Shown: one piece after another, positions 1 through 10,225 of the stretch
Layout: the number at the start of each line of letters is the position of its first letter
How positions within the stretch are numbered: position 1 is the stretch's first letter
Source of the DNA: Thereva unica
Taxonomy: Eukaryota; Arthropoda; Insecta; Diptera; Therevidae
Direction: 5' to 3'
Assembly (NCBI GenBank): GCA_949987705.1
Contig: OX465281.1
Span: 238,349,143-238,413,142 of the forward strand
Length of the DNA: 64,000 bases
Notes under the pieces: model-generated
The model's input: the letters and a program-made list of their open reading frames with translations, nothing else
The model's database searches: none
Told to the model about the DNA's origin: nothing
Translations under genes and position numbers: made by a program

Positions 1-430
1 GTCTTACGGCGAACAGTCTTTTACGTTACCTTTCCTTTGTATACCGTGGCTTGGGCAATAGGTGGTTCCTTCGGGGGGATTAGTTGAAGAAAACCGACGA
101 TTATTTTGGTGACCATAAAGGGTGACATTAGCATACTCAATGGACCGACTCTCGTTCGAAACGGAGGATAAGCAGCTTTGGACGCGGTTAGTATTTAGTT
201 GCGGACTGCTTTGGTAAAACTCACTCCCGCATTTGTAAAAAATTAACAAAATAAATGTCGTTCGAAACCTGATCACATATCCACCGGCGTATGCTTTTGA
301 TGAAGCATAAAAAATGACATGCAATGTTAAGAAGTATATGGAACTGGTATGGAACGGAAGCTTTTAAGGAGTACTCAAACCTGGCTATTGGAGCACTCCA
401 TTCCCGGCTGGTATTGCTCAAGATGTTAGC
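1..430 (-). repeat. dispersed repeat, copy A (inverted relative to 59.19-59.70 kb)
   Basis: Read on the minus strand, this stretch matches the plus strand at about 59180-59620 in the same order. Shared blocks include AACATTGCATGTCATT, TTTACCAAAGCAGTCC and GAGTATGCTAATGTCAC. The other copy has short inverted ends, so this is probably a non-autonomous DNA transposon cut by the window edge. The open frames across it are not shared between the copies as protein, so I do not call a gene. Confidence 0.6.
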
Positions 431-471
431 AATATAACTACGGTGTGTGAAAAAGCATTTGTTTCTCTTTT

Positions 472-670
472 GAGAGTTATAGTTTGAGCAAAAGATTGTT
501 TTGTTGCCGAATCATTTTTTGTGAGTTTAGTCAGGGCAAAAGATGCTTCTGTGGGAAGCATTTGCGTTTGGAGGTTATAGATTGGGCAAAGGTGGTTTTG
601 TTGCTAGCCTACTTTTAGGTGTTTAGTTAGAGCAAAAGCTGCTTCTGTAGATAAAATTGGTCTTTGGAAT
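472..670. repeat. degenerate tandem repeat, two units of about 99 bp
   Basis: The unit from about 472 (GAGAGTTATAGTTTGAGCAA) recurs from about 571 (GAGGTTATAGATTGGGCAAA). Both continue with TTTTGTTGC, then GCAAAAG.TGCTTCTGT. The two units are diverged. No coding potential is apparent. Confidence 0.5.
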
Positions 671-1684
671 CATATATGAAAAAATAAAAGAATTAGTGAA
701 ATAATAAATTTCATACATGAAATAATACTGCCATATACAACAAAAGTCCCAGCTTTAATAAACAAAGATTGTAAAGATATTGAACGGTTATTTTAATGTA
801 AATTTCGCCAAGCCAGAAGCACAGCTTCTTGGATAATTGAAACTAAATAATGATAAAATATTAGCAGCAAGATATAGAATACCGAATCTAGAAGGCGCCA
901 TGCACATTCACTTTTTTATTTCACTTTAATATAAACTGGGAAAATCCAGTCAATTTTACACCAACTAAACTAGTTCTCTTCACTATTATAATATTATCTT
1001 CGCAGCACCGAATTCAAGTACACCTATACATCTTGTGCATTCTATCAATAGATAACACACTTGAAATTTTCAGATAATAAAATTGCTTTTCCACTTTTGT
1101 TGGGAACGGATCCTTAAGTAAATAGAAACTTTCGATTATAAAAGTGCTTCAAGCAATGCACGAACATCCACAAGTTCACTGTAAATTTCAGCTGTAGAAG
1201 TGTAGAAGCCAAACATCGGATACCTTAGCTGGAAGATGAGTGCTCCCAAGAGGGTCCTTCAACGCTGCAAACGAAGTTCGAACTTATCAGGATTTGTTAC
1301 TTACAAACTCGTTCTTTTGATTGAAATTACTTGCGGCGCTTGTGACAAAAGTATTGTAGTGCTATCCGAGTCAAGATTAATATCAAGAAGGCAACAAAAA
1401 CTTACCTGGAAGGCTTCGTTAAGAAAGTTCATAAAACTTTACCCGGAACTGATTCCGTTTATAATACAAAATTGCCTAAGGGCTTGTTTTCGCTGAGGGC
1501 TCTGAATGTGGTATAAAAATATTAAATTCTAAAATTCAATTTAATAACTAATTGCTAGGCAAACAGGTTCCAGGTTTCCTCTATTGTCCAAAAAGAATAC
1601 TTAATAATGAACTCAAATTGAAACCACAAAATGCGGGCGAAGTAGCATCGCTAAATTCAACATTAAAGCAAACACTCTAAATGA
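671..1684. other. unassigned A+T-rich sequence
   Basis: An 86-codon open frame at 1236-1496 has no recognisable domain and no supporting context. I see no gene here. Confidence 0.4.
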
Positions 1685-2936
1685 ATATGGGTGTTTCTCA
1701 CCAAAGTGGTAAAATCGCTGTCCTTGGCAAATATTACGTAAACTATGGTGAGAAATATTTATATTTCTGCAAATTTCAATTTATAACTATCTAAACTATA
1801 GTATACAATATAGAAAATATCTCACTTAAAAACCTATATGGTTTCAATAACGTATTTTTTAGGTCTAAAAACAGTCCCCTAGCCGGTCCCCAAACCAAAA
1901 TATTTTCTATTGAGTTCATTAATTGAACTAATATTTTAAAAACAATTAACTTATATAACACAATCTAATCAATATGAAATGATATGCTATTAGACTCTAA
2001 TATCAATTTATTTAAACTATTTTTTGATTAGTTTAATTTAACCTAAAGTTGGTCCCCGAATTTCATGAACAGTCCCCTGCCAAAGTTTCGAGTTACGCAT
2101 CAGGCCATCTACAGTAAAGACAGACTTGTTAATGGGCGTAACGAAACGTGAACGACATGAAATTAGCTTTGTTACCCCCAAAAGTAGCTATACCTTATTT
2201 TGTTTAGTGTTACAAGAGTTAGAGGGGCACATGCGCGTATCGGTACGCAACATTCGACAGTCCTCTGCTAAGTGTTATTTTTCTTTTTTTAAAGTGTTCC
2301 AGTTTTCTCTATTGTGCATAGTTTTAAATAAGATGGCTAATATTGTTTCTATATAACAAAATAAAGTCATAATGAAGGAATTTTATGGTACCGTACCAAT
2401 TACACAAATTAAACAGTCCCCTGCCAACAGTCCCCGTCAACAGTCCCCCGCTACATACAGAAACAGGAGACTGTTTCATTTATTAGGGCACTGTTATTGT
2501 ACTTTTGCCTTTGTTTTAGGTCTATAACCATCTTTTAATCATGGCGCGAGAAAGAAGAAAGTGTCTAAGGAAGAAATAAAAGTTCACAAGTTTACTTGGA
2601 ACTACACAGAGAACTTGGAACTACCAAAGAAGACTGTTTTATTTTTATATATATGCGTCATGAGGAATGTTTTTAAAGTATATATACTACTAATAAATGC
2701 TCATTTCACTTATATATGCAGTCATCTGACATATGCAACAGTCCTCTGACATATGAATTTTTTAAATTTACTCAATAAGTCCTAAAATAAAACAAATATA
2801 TTTGGGTCCCTTACTGTTTATTATCCACCAGATAGATATCTATTTAATTGTATATTTTTTTTTCATATTCACGTAAAAAAGTTACTGGGACAGATTTCTT
2901 GCAAAAATTTACCAGTTTACAGAGAAACACCCATAT
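1685..2936. mobile_element. non-autonomous TIR element with an internal ACAGTCCC motif array
   Basis: The ends are inverted: ATATGGGTGTTTCTC at 1685-1699 and its exact complement at 2922-2936. Weaker inverted similarity continues inward (TGGTAAAAT, then CTGTCC). The interior is A+T-rich but carries repeated short motifs of the form ACAGTCCYCTGCC at 1871, 2069, 2257, 2413, 2427, 2440 and 2738. The outermost ATAT could be part of the inverted repeat or a target duplication. No transposase is visible. The superfamily is not identified. Confidence 0.6.
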
Positions 2937-3700
2937 AACAACCTACGCTACGCTACCTCTTTAAAGTATTATGGACCACCAACAAAATTGAGGTCTTGAT
3001 GCAAGCTGAAACTGACTTTGATGTAAAATTTCTGACGACTGCAACAACCAATTTCCACGGAAATTTTCTGCCTCAATTAATCTCAGAAATTTACACTGTC
3101 GTTTCCAAACTCGAACCAACAATGTGGAGGCGTATTAGTTGTAGCCAACAGAAACCTGTCAGCGTAGGTCGTTGGCGAGGTGTTCCATAAGCTAAATAAT
3201 ATTGCGAAAGGATGTTAATAGAAAGGATGTTGCAAGTGGGCTCTTCTGTTCAGGTACTCGCCGCTAATTACCTTTCTGTGTACTTTTTGAAAAGTGTTAA
3301 ATTTCCACTTTATAATTTTTGTTAACAGAGATATGATAAAATTTTCAACCAAGGAGTCGCGTAGGAGTCACCTATAGAACTTTCGGTTCATTTTCTTAGT
3401 TTCAAGTCTGCTGACCGAACCAAAAATTTGAGATATAGCTAGCGTAGTTTCAGGGATTAAAGTGGGTCACGGGTCGAGAGTCAGACGAGCAGACCCTTTA
3501 TGTTATCAATTTTCTTCAACCGAAGAGCCCAAACCCTAAGCAGCAATCAGTGGTGGTGCAGAAACCAAACCTTTGAATATAAAGAATTGATCCTTAACTT
3601 GTTAAGAATTGTTAGTGTATATAATATGTGCTCAAGAAGCTAAACCGTTTTCAAGAAAGTAACTTTGTCTAAGTAAGACTATTCCTCCCAGCTCCTGGGC
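2937..3700. other. unassigned sequence before the RTE-like element
   Basis: No convincing gene or repeat was recognised. The 5' end of the RTE-like element downstream may lie in this interval, but I cannot place it. Confidence 0.35.
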
Positions 3701-4079
3701 AAAGCTAATGCTAATGAGCCTAGAGCAGTGGCACATCGATATACGAAATGTACCTACCGAACACAATTGCGGACGATGAGAATGGCAGCACAGCTGCTCC
3801 TGCCATAGAAGAAGTACCCCAAGCATTGCGAGCATTAAAAAATAATGAAGCATCAGGGTCTGACAGCATACCTGCAGAACTCATTAAGCAAGGCGAAAAG
3901 GAAACTATCCAAAAACTGGAAATATGGAGACGGAGAGATGAGTGGAACGAGGTCATAGCGTGTCACACAAAAAATGAGAAACACTATCATGCAGCAACTA
4001 TAGATGAATAAAGCTATTGAATACAACATACGAAGTATTTTCAAGTGTACTCTATAATACGTGGAAAGAATATTAGGAT

Positions 4080-5100
4080 CCCGACTAGAATTCAATGTAA
4101 GGCATGCCTAAAGTTATGTACGGGCCTCGTGAGGTAAACGTTCGGTATACCAGATTAGACTTGCCTCATGAACACCTCATGTGGCCCTCATAGGGCAGTA
4201 TAAGGTATACCAAAATTAAATTTGTTTTATGAATACCTTACGAGGGCCTCATACAAAATACATGAGGCACTCCGCATGCACTCTAAGATTAGGTTTTCAT
4301 TAGGGAAATCTTACAAGGGCCTTATTTGGGAAAGAAGGTGTTTACCCCGTTAGGTATTATTGAGTAATTCCTTATGAGGCCCATGTATATTGATGAAATT
4401 TGATTGAAATTTTTCCCTTCATGATATAATTCACATGTAAAACCAAACTACTATGGTTAAGTAACAAAACGTGCTTAATCGCCATCAGACTTTTTAATGT
4501 CTCTGGTTTAATAAATTGTAAACTCATTTTTTTGTCAATCAGCAGTCATATATAGGCAAGCAAGTCATTTCACGAGAGAATTTTTGTTTGTTTCCATATC
4601 CGCCGTAGTCGTTGTCCTTTAATCTGCTCTTGGTGGCTATAGCCCAGTCACTTTAAACATAAACCTCTCGTATAGGACAGGGTTTGACCCTTTTTTGTAT
4701 AAAGTGACTGGGCTACTATATAGTCGTGACTTCTGTATTCGGGGTTTTTCAATTTTTTATTATTAAGAAAAAGAGAAAAAAAAATACTTTAGTTTTAATG
4801 AGTTTTTGTCAAGTTTTACTGGTGAGTTATTCTTACCAGCGTCTATTAAGCGACGATACCTCGAAATGGGGAAAACCTGCCAATGATCTATCGCACGCCT
4901 TACATAATAAACGATATGTACGCATTATATGGCCCTATCCATTTTTCACTGATATGGCCCTCATAAGGATTTTCTAGTTCGGCGGTAATAGGTGAAAAGC
5001 GTTACACTTTTCTTCTGGGCCTTATTAGGTTTCAACATTAGGGCCTAACAGTCAAATTAGGCTAACCTCATCCGGACCGAACCAAGAAATTCTAGTCGGG
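4080..5100. mobile_element. TIR transposon, family CCCGACTAGAATT, copy 1
   Basis: It starts CCCGACTAGAATT and ends with the exact complement AATTCTAGTCGGG. A second copy lies at 38524-39362 with nearly identical sequence, which fixes both ends. Copy 1 sits inside the RT region of the surrounding RTE-like element. The only duplicated flanking sequence is 2 bp (AT here, TT at copy 2), so the target duplication length is uncertain. Subterminal sequence is rich in CCTCATG-type motifs. No transposase frame is visible. It is longer than copy 2 mainly because of a 176-bp segment at 4633-4808. Confidence 0.8.
4633..4808. mobile_element. 176-bp insertion private to TIR copy 1
   Basis: Copy 2 reads directly from CTGCTCTTG to TCAAGTTTTAC. 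Copy 1 has 176 extra bases at that point. The extra block contains a hairpin with perfect 16-bp arms (TAGCCCAGTCACTTTA at 4640-4655 and its complement at 4700-4715) followed by an A-rich tract. TTG occurs at both junctions, so either a small insertion with a 3-bp duplication or a microhomology deletion in copy 2 fits. Confidence 0.55.
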
Positions 5101-6005
5101 ATAGTATCATTGAGGTTTTCGTCCTGGAAGATCCCCAATAGACCAGCTATTTATACTCAAAGAAACCCTGTTGAATTTAACATAAACGTCAACATGTTAT
5201 TCATCGACTGCAAATATTCTTACGATAGTGTGAGCCGTAATGAGTTATTTGATGCTATGGAACAGCTCGGAATACCTCAACACCTTGTAGAATTGACGAA
5301 AATCTCGATGAAAGATGCAAGGTGTAGAGTCAGAATTAATGGTAAATTATCCCCACCCCTCAGAACAAATAGAGGATTAAGGCAAGATGACGCACCTCCT
5401 GCTTGTTATTCAACGTGGCCCCGGAACAAGCTGTAAGAGATGCATCAATTAACACACCAGGGTGTATGGTGTATCTTTGATCGGTCAGTGCAAATATCAG
5501 CCTTTGCCGACGATATTGCTAGCCTTGGAAGATTGTTTGAGAGCATGAAGCAGAACTTTGTAGCACTTGCGCATGCCGCAAAAATATCGGGTTGGAAATA
5601 AAGAAGCACAAAACAAAGTATATGCCCACAAAAAAAAGCCAGAAGAAGCAGACAAAACATAACGATCCACAACTACTATACAGAAGCAGTGGATGAATTT
5701 GTATATCTAGGCACGATTATAACAAATGTACCAGATACATCGGCTGAAATCGGAAGACGAATAGCACTGGCTAATAAATGCTACTTTGGTCTAAGCAAGC
5801 ACCTGACGTCCAGAAATATCTCAAGGAAGACAAAATTGGCACTTTACACAACACTAATAAGGTCTCTCCTACTATATGGTTCGGAAATGTTGATAAAAAG
5901 ATTTGAAAGGAAAATCCTTCGTTCAATCTACAAAGGAATACAGGTTGATGGCGTTTGGAGGAGAAGATTCAACTCAGAGTTTTATAAAATCAGAAGATTC
6001 TAAAC

Positions 6006-8745
6006 ATTTTTTTTTTTTTTTTATGTGAAAGTCTAAGCTCCGGTGTCACCCTTTGTACTACCAGTCCGTCATGTCGTACACGTCAACGTCGGGTGTCTGG
6101 TAGTAAGCTTAGCTCGAAGGATAGAGAAAGAATAAAAAGATTAAAGGGAGTCTGGGGGATACATGAGGAGGTGGAGATGAACCTTGCGTTTAAACTCTTG
6201 GGTGTTATATGAGTTTGGGAAAACTGACTGTGGAAGGTTGTTCCACAGTCGAGTTGTTCTCGAAAAGAACGAATTACTAAACTGGTGTGTGCGCGAAAAT
6301 AAGGGCTGTAGATAGTGAGGATGAGCCGAATGGGCAAGTCTTGTGTTGCGGGAAAAACATCGCCGTGAAGGCAGGAGATTATATATTTCGCTGGAACAGT
6401 CGTTATGGTAGATGCGGTAGAATTTTACCAGGGCTGCTACATTCCTGCGGTGACTTAGTGAGTCAATTTTGGAGCAAATGACGTCGTCGCCAATGAGTTG
6501 GAGAGCGCGGTTCTGCACCTTGTCCAGCCACGCTAAGGTGGTACTCGGTGCCCCTGCCCAGAGATATGAGTTGAATTCGAGGCGGGGCCGAATGTAGGAT
6601 TTGTATATTATAGCCCTGGCCGACGGCGGAAGGAGGAATTTGCATCTTTTAAGGAATCCCAAGCATTGAGATGCTTGTTTAGCGATTTGGAATATGTGAT
6701 TACTCCATCGCAGATCTTCAGTTAAAGTTATGCCCAGGATATTGAGGGATGGTTCAGCCATCAGTTCTAGACTGTCCACTTTAATGGGAGGGATTGGGGA
6801 GCGCGTTTTCATAGAGAAGAGACAGTATTTTGTTTTCTGTGCGTTGAATTCAACTTGATTCATGAGGCCCCAATCAAGAATCAATTTTATGTCCCTGTTG
6901 ATTGAAGTGGACATAAGTTCACGATCAAGCAGACAAGGTCTGGCCCGTGCTTGTCTTGCTTTATCAAAGCTATACGAGTAACGCAAAGTACTGTCATCAG
7001 CGAAGCTGTGAAGGGAATTGGATGGAATTGAGAGCAGGTCATTTATAAAAACTAGGAAGAGAGCTGGTGATAGAATAGAGCCCTGGGGAACACCTGCAGA
7101 GATGGAGTGGGGATTAGATTCAACGCCGTCCAATACTACCTTGATTGAGCGGTCGGAAAGGAAACTCTCAATCCAATTCTTTAGAAGAAGGTCAATGCCA
7201 ATAGCATGGAGTTTACTCAATAGAGCGGGGTGCCATACTCTATCAAAGGCCTTGGAGATATCGAGAGCTACCAGGCCGGATTCACCAAAGCGATGAATGT
7301 TTTGGTAGAGGTGTTCAGTTAGGCATACAAGGAGGTCGCCAGTAGATCTTTTCGATCTAAAGCCGTACTGCTTGTCATCCAATATTTGGTTGCGTTCAAG
7401 ATATTCCATAAGCCTTCTGTTTATTAATGTCTCCATGGTTTTGGAGAGGATAGAGGTGATTGCTATTGGGCGGTAGTTAGAGGGGTCGCTGAGATCACCT
7501 TTTTTCGGTATAGGCTGAACATGAGCCAGTTTCCAGGAGTCAGGGAAAACTCCGGAGAAGTAAGAAAGGGCGAAGAGTTTGCGCAGAGGTTTAGCCAAAG
7601 GTGAAGCGCATTTATTAAGAACCATAGGGGGAATTTTATCAGGGCCAGTGGATTTATTGGGATCGAGCTCCTTGAGACACTTGAACACTTCACGAGTTCT
7701 GAAGAAAACTCTGCCCATTGAGTGAGCAGAACTCTCTACAATGGGGGGTTGCACGGCAGTATCAGGCAAGGAAGAATTGGAGGCAAACAGAGATGCGAGT
7801 AAGTCAGCCTTGGATTTGCTTTCTGTTAATACCTTCCCATCGTGAATGAAGGGAGGAGACTACGATGAGTTAAAATTTTTCCTGATGGAGGTTACCAAGG
7901 ACCAGAAGTTTTTACTGCCAGCAGAGGTGTTAATGAGTTTGTTTCTTAACCTGTCATCGAAGGAGGCTTTGGTTTGCTTGATGGTGGTTTTGCAGACATT
8001 TCTCAACCTGATGTACTCACGTCGGGATGAATCGCTCAGGGAATGCCTGAACTCTCTATAGGCGGTTTGTTTGGCTTTAATCGCGTTCATACATTCTTGA
8101 TTAAACCATCCATGCGGCCTTGGCTTAATGGATTTGGTAGAATGGGGAATGAATAAACGCATTCCTGCCAATATGATTTTTGAGATGCAGAGAGCGGAAA
8201 AGTTGGCGTCGCGATTCACAAAACACAGGTCCCAGTCAGCGGCTTGGAAGAAGCGAATAAGCCCCAACCAATTGGCTCTCCCATAATGCCACACAGTTCT
8301 TCTAGGAGCTGGTATGGTTGAGACGGATGATTGGTATGGGAAGCTTGCGCTGACCAGGCAGTGGTCTGAGCTGCCCAGAGGTGAATGAACTTCGACGGAG
8401 TACCGCGTAGGGTGGGAGGTGAGAAAAAGATCAAGGAGATGGGCCCCTTGATCTGCAGCGTCAGGAACTCGTGTTGGGCACTTAACCAATTGGTGAAGAT
8501 TATTAGTCTCTGCAAAAAGCTCGGCATCCCGGCCAGAAACACTGGTGCCATTTGAATAATTCAGCCAATTTGTGTTGTGAACGTTGAAATCACCCGCAAC
8601 AATGATTTCGCACTCCGGGTATAAGGATAAGAATTCGGAGATACGTTCAGAGATAGCGTCAAATGCTAAGGAAGAGGCTTCATTATTTATATTAGGGCTC
8701 CTGTATAGAAAACAGAAGAAAATGACGTGCTTATTACCATTGTCA
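6006..8745 (-). mobile_element. Jockey/CR1-group non-LTR retrotransposon, 5' truncated, poly(A)-tailed
   Basis: On the minus strand this runs from a truncated endonuclease (near 8740) through RT to a short 3' UTR, ending in a T-run at 6006-6022, which is the poly(A) tail. It interrupts the plus-strand RTE-like element, whose C-terminal coding resumes on the far side. I could not identify a clear target-site duplication. The same family supplies the plus-strand fragment at 46.67-47.7 kb, which shares the FADD-TLRYSY and SINRDI-LIL-WG blocks. Confidence 0.85.
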
Positions 8746-8792
8746 AAATGGTAAAAAAAAAAAGCAGGCAACGATGGATTGGTCATGTCCAA
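6141..8792 (-). pseudogene. endonuclease/reverse transcriptase ORF interrupted by one in-frame TAG
   Basis: Two open stretches, 8792-7860 (310 codons; the first dozen or so residues come from flanking DNA) and 7859-6141, lie in the same frame and are separated only by a TAG at 7860-7862. Translation continues sensibly across the stop (SPPFIHDGKVLTESKSKADL).

The first part is the C-terminal half of an APE-type endonuclease: FLYRSPN, then the GDFNVHNTNW catalytic motif and SSDHCLV. The second part is a non-LTR reverse transcriptase: NKSTGPDKIPP, NYRPIAITSI, QYGFRSKRSTGDL, LDISKAFDRVWH, GVPQGSILSP, the FADD catalytic box, then thumb and C-terminal regions ending MYPPDSL.

Loss of the 5' end and the stop make it non-autonomous, but it is otherwise well preserved, suggesting a recent insertion. 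Confidence 0.9.
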
Positions 8793-9019
8793 CGATTTGC
8801 AGAAGGCAACCTGACAAAGATAGTGCTGGAAAAAGTACCGCCAGGAAAACGGAGACCAGGTTGGCCTAAGAAAAGATATATAGATGACGTCGAGGGTGAC
8901 TTGAGACAGTTGGGAATAAGAAACTGGAAAAGTCGGGCCAAGGATTGAGAATCATGGAGGCGAACGCAGGAGGAAGCCAAGGCCAACAATAGGCTGTGGA
9001 GCTCCTGATGATGATGATG

Positions 9020-9338
9020 AATCTACGTAGAATACTCCCACCTATCTAAAACTGTAACAGCCAATGTTCCAAACTGCCAAGTTCCACAATTTTGAGCCGT
9101 CAACATCAAAATTTTGGTTTTCTTTCGCTAAAATTTTAACTTCAATTACCTTAGTAGTCAGTCAATATTATTTTTCAAAGTTGGAAAGTTCTCTATGAAT
9201 AATTATTTTTGAAGTTAGTAATTATGAAGTAATTATGTTGAAGTTATAGCAATTTTGATGTTAAAAGACTCATTACTATGAAAGTTGGCGGTTTGGAACA
9301 TTGACTGTTACAGTTTGTGGGAATATTTTGCGTAGATT
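9020..9338. mobile_element. 319-bp foldback/MITE element
   Basis: AATCTACGTAGAATACTCCCAC at the left is the inverted equivalent of the right end, with the complement of AATCTACGCAAAATATTCCC at 9318-9338. The similarity continues inward through AAACTGTAACAG and CAATGTTCCAAAC. Left and right arms are over 50 bp, with a 6-bp gap and a few mismatches. It begins directly after the (TGA)n tail of the RTE-like element. No coding capacity. Confidence 0.65.
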
Positions 9339-9692
9339 GTTACCTTATTCTTGAAAATATCTCATAGCGTTACAAAAATACAGGGTAAACCTATACCAAT
9401 TCCCCCTCACCCATATGATTTTTTGTTCGTCTATCGAAAACCTATCCACAGCCGGCAGGGTTGTTACTTTTTGCAATACACCCTGTATTTCAAGGAATCT
9501 TCAAATCAATTTTTTTCTATGTCTTTGTTTGTAAAGGGTAACGTAGTTTCTGCACGATTTTTAGAAAAGATTTAGTTGAGAAGCTATTACTCTGCTGAAT
9601 CCAGAAAAAAAACTTCATTGCAATGAGTTTATTAGATATTAGAAAGACTAATCAATTTAAAGGGCTTATGTTTCTTAGCCGAAGTTTTTTCC

Positions 9693-10215
9693 TTTAAACA
9701 AAAAAAAACTGCTTGACCAAATGTTATGAAATTTTGTTTTGTTAATGTGCTTCGATCGTGGCACCTCAACGAAGTCTATATCATTTTTCGTCCGCGCGGT
9801 ATCGTGCAGTTACAAACACCACGAACATCGTTTAAACAAAAAAAGGCTCGACCGTTACGAAATTTTTTTCAGAGCATGTTTTCGTTAAAATTGTTCGATC
9901 AGCACCTCAATAAATTGTTTTTGGTTCGCGCGATATCGCGCAGGTATAAAATTCACGGATGTCGTTTAAACAAAAAAAACGGCACTACCGAATTTGATGG
10001 AAATTTTTTCATATTATACATATATTCGTCGATACGTATGGATCGGCATCCCCGCGAAGCCCATATCTTATTTTGTTCTCGTGCAGGTATCAAAATCACG
10101 GCTCAACCGAATCTTATGAAAATCTTTTTAGATCATATTTTCGTTAATTCGCTTGGACTGGCACCTCAACTAAGACGATATCTTTTTTGGTTCGCGGGAT
10201 AACGAGCAGAAAAAA
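9693..10215. repeat. minisatellite-like array, about four units of 120-138 bp
   Basis: TTTAAACAAAAAAA recurs at 9693, 9831 and 9965. The GCTYGACC-type block recurs near 9711, 9846, 9982 and 10101. Each unit also contains TTTTCGTTAA, GGCACCTCAA and a GCGCGATATCGCGC-like palindrome. The 158-codon open frame at 9726-10202 simply runs through the repeats, so I treat it as spurious. A partial related block (ACTTCTTGACCAAACGCTATG) occurs downstream at about 10348. Confidence 0.6.
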
Positions 10216-10225
10216 ATTATCACAT

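Larger units (their letters stand above)
3720..9019 (+). mobile_element. RTE-like non-LTR retrotransposon, 5' truncated and split by two insertions
   Basis: Three separated pieces read as one plus-strand element. At 3748-4079 is the RT N-terminal part (EEVPQALRALKNNEASGSD, then LLNTTYEVFSSVLY across an in-frame stop). At 5101-6003 are FIDCKYSYDSV, a shifted GLRQDDAPP, the FADD catalytic motif near 5505, and VYLGTIITNVP. At about 8740-8948 is the C-terminal tail (QRWIGHVQRF ... GRRRPGWPKKRYIDDV-like). It ends in (TGA)n at 9005-9019, a typical RTE 3' simple repeat. The first break is a TIR transposon (4080-5100). The second is a minus-strand retrotransposon (6006 to about 8740). Frameshifts and stops show it is dead. 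Confidence 0.75.

Noticed and set aside
9726..10202. 158-codon plus-strand open frame
   Set aside because: It runs through tandem repeat units and has no domain. The repeat explains the open frame.
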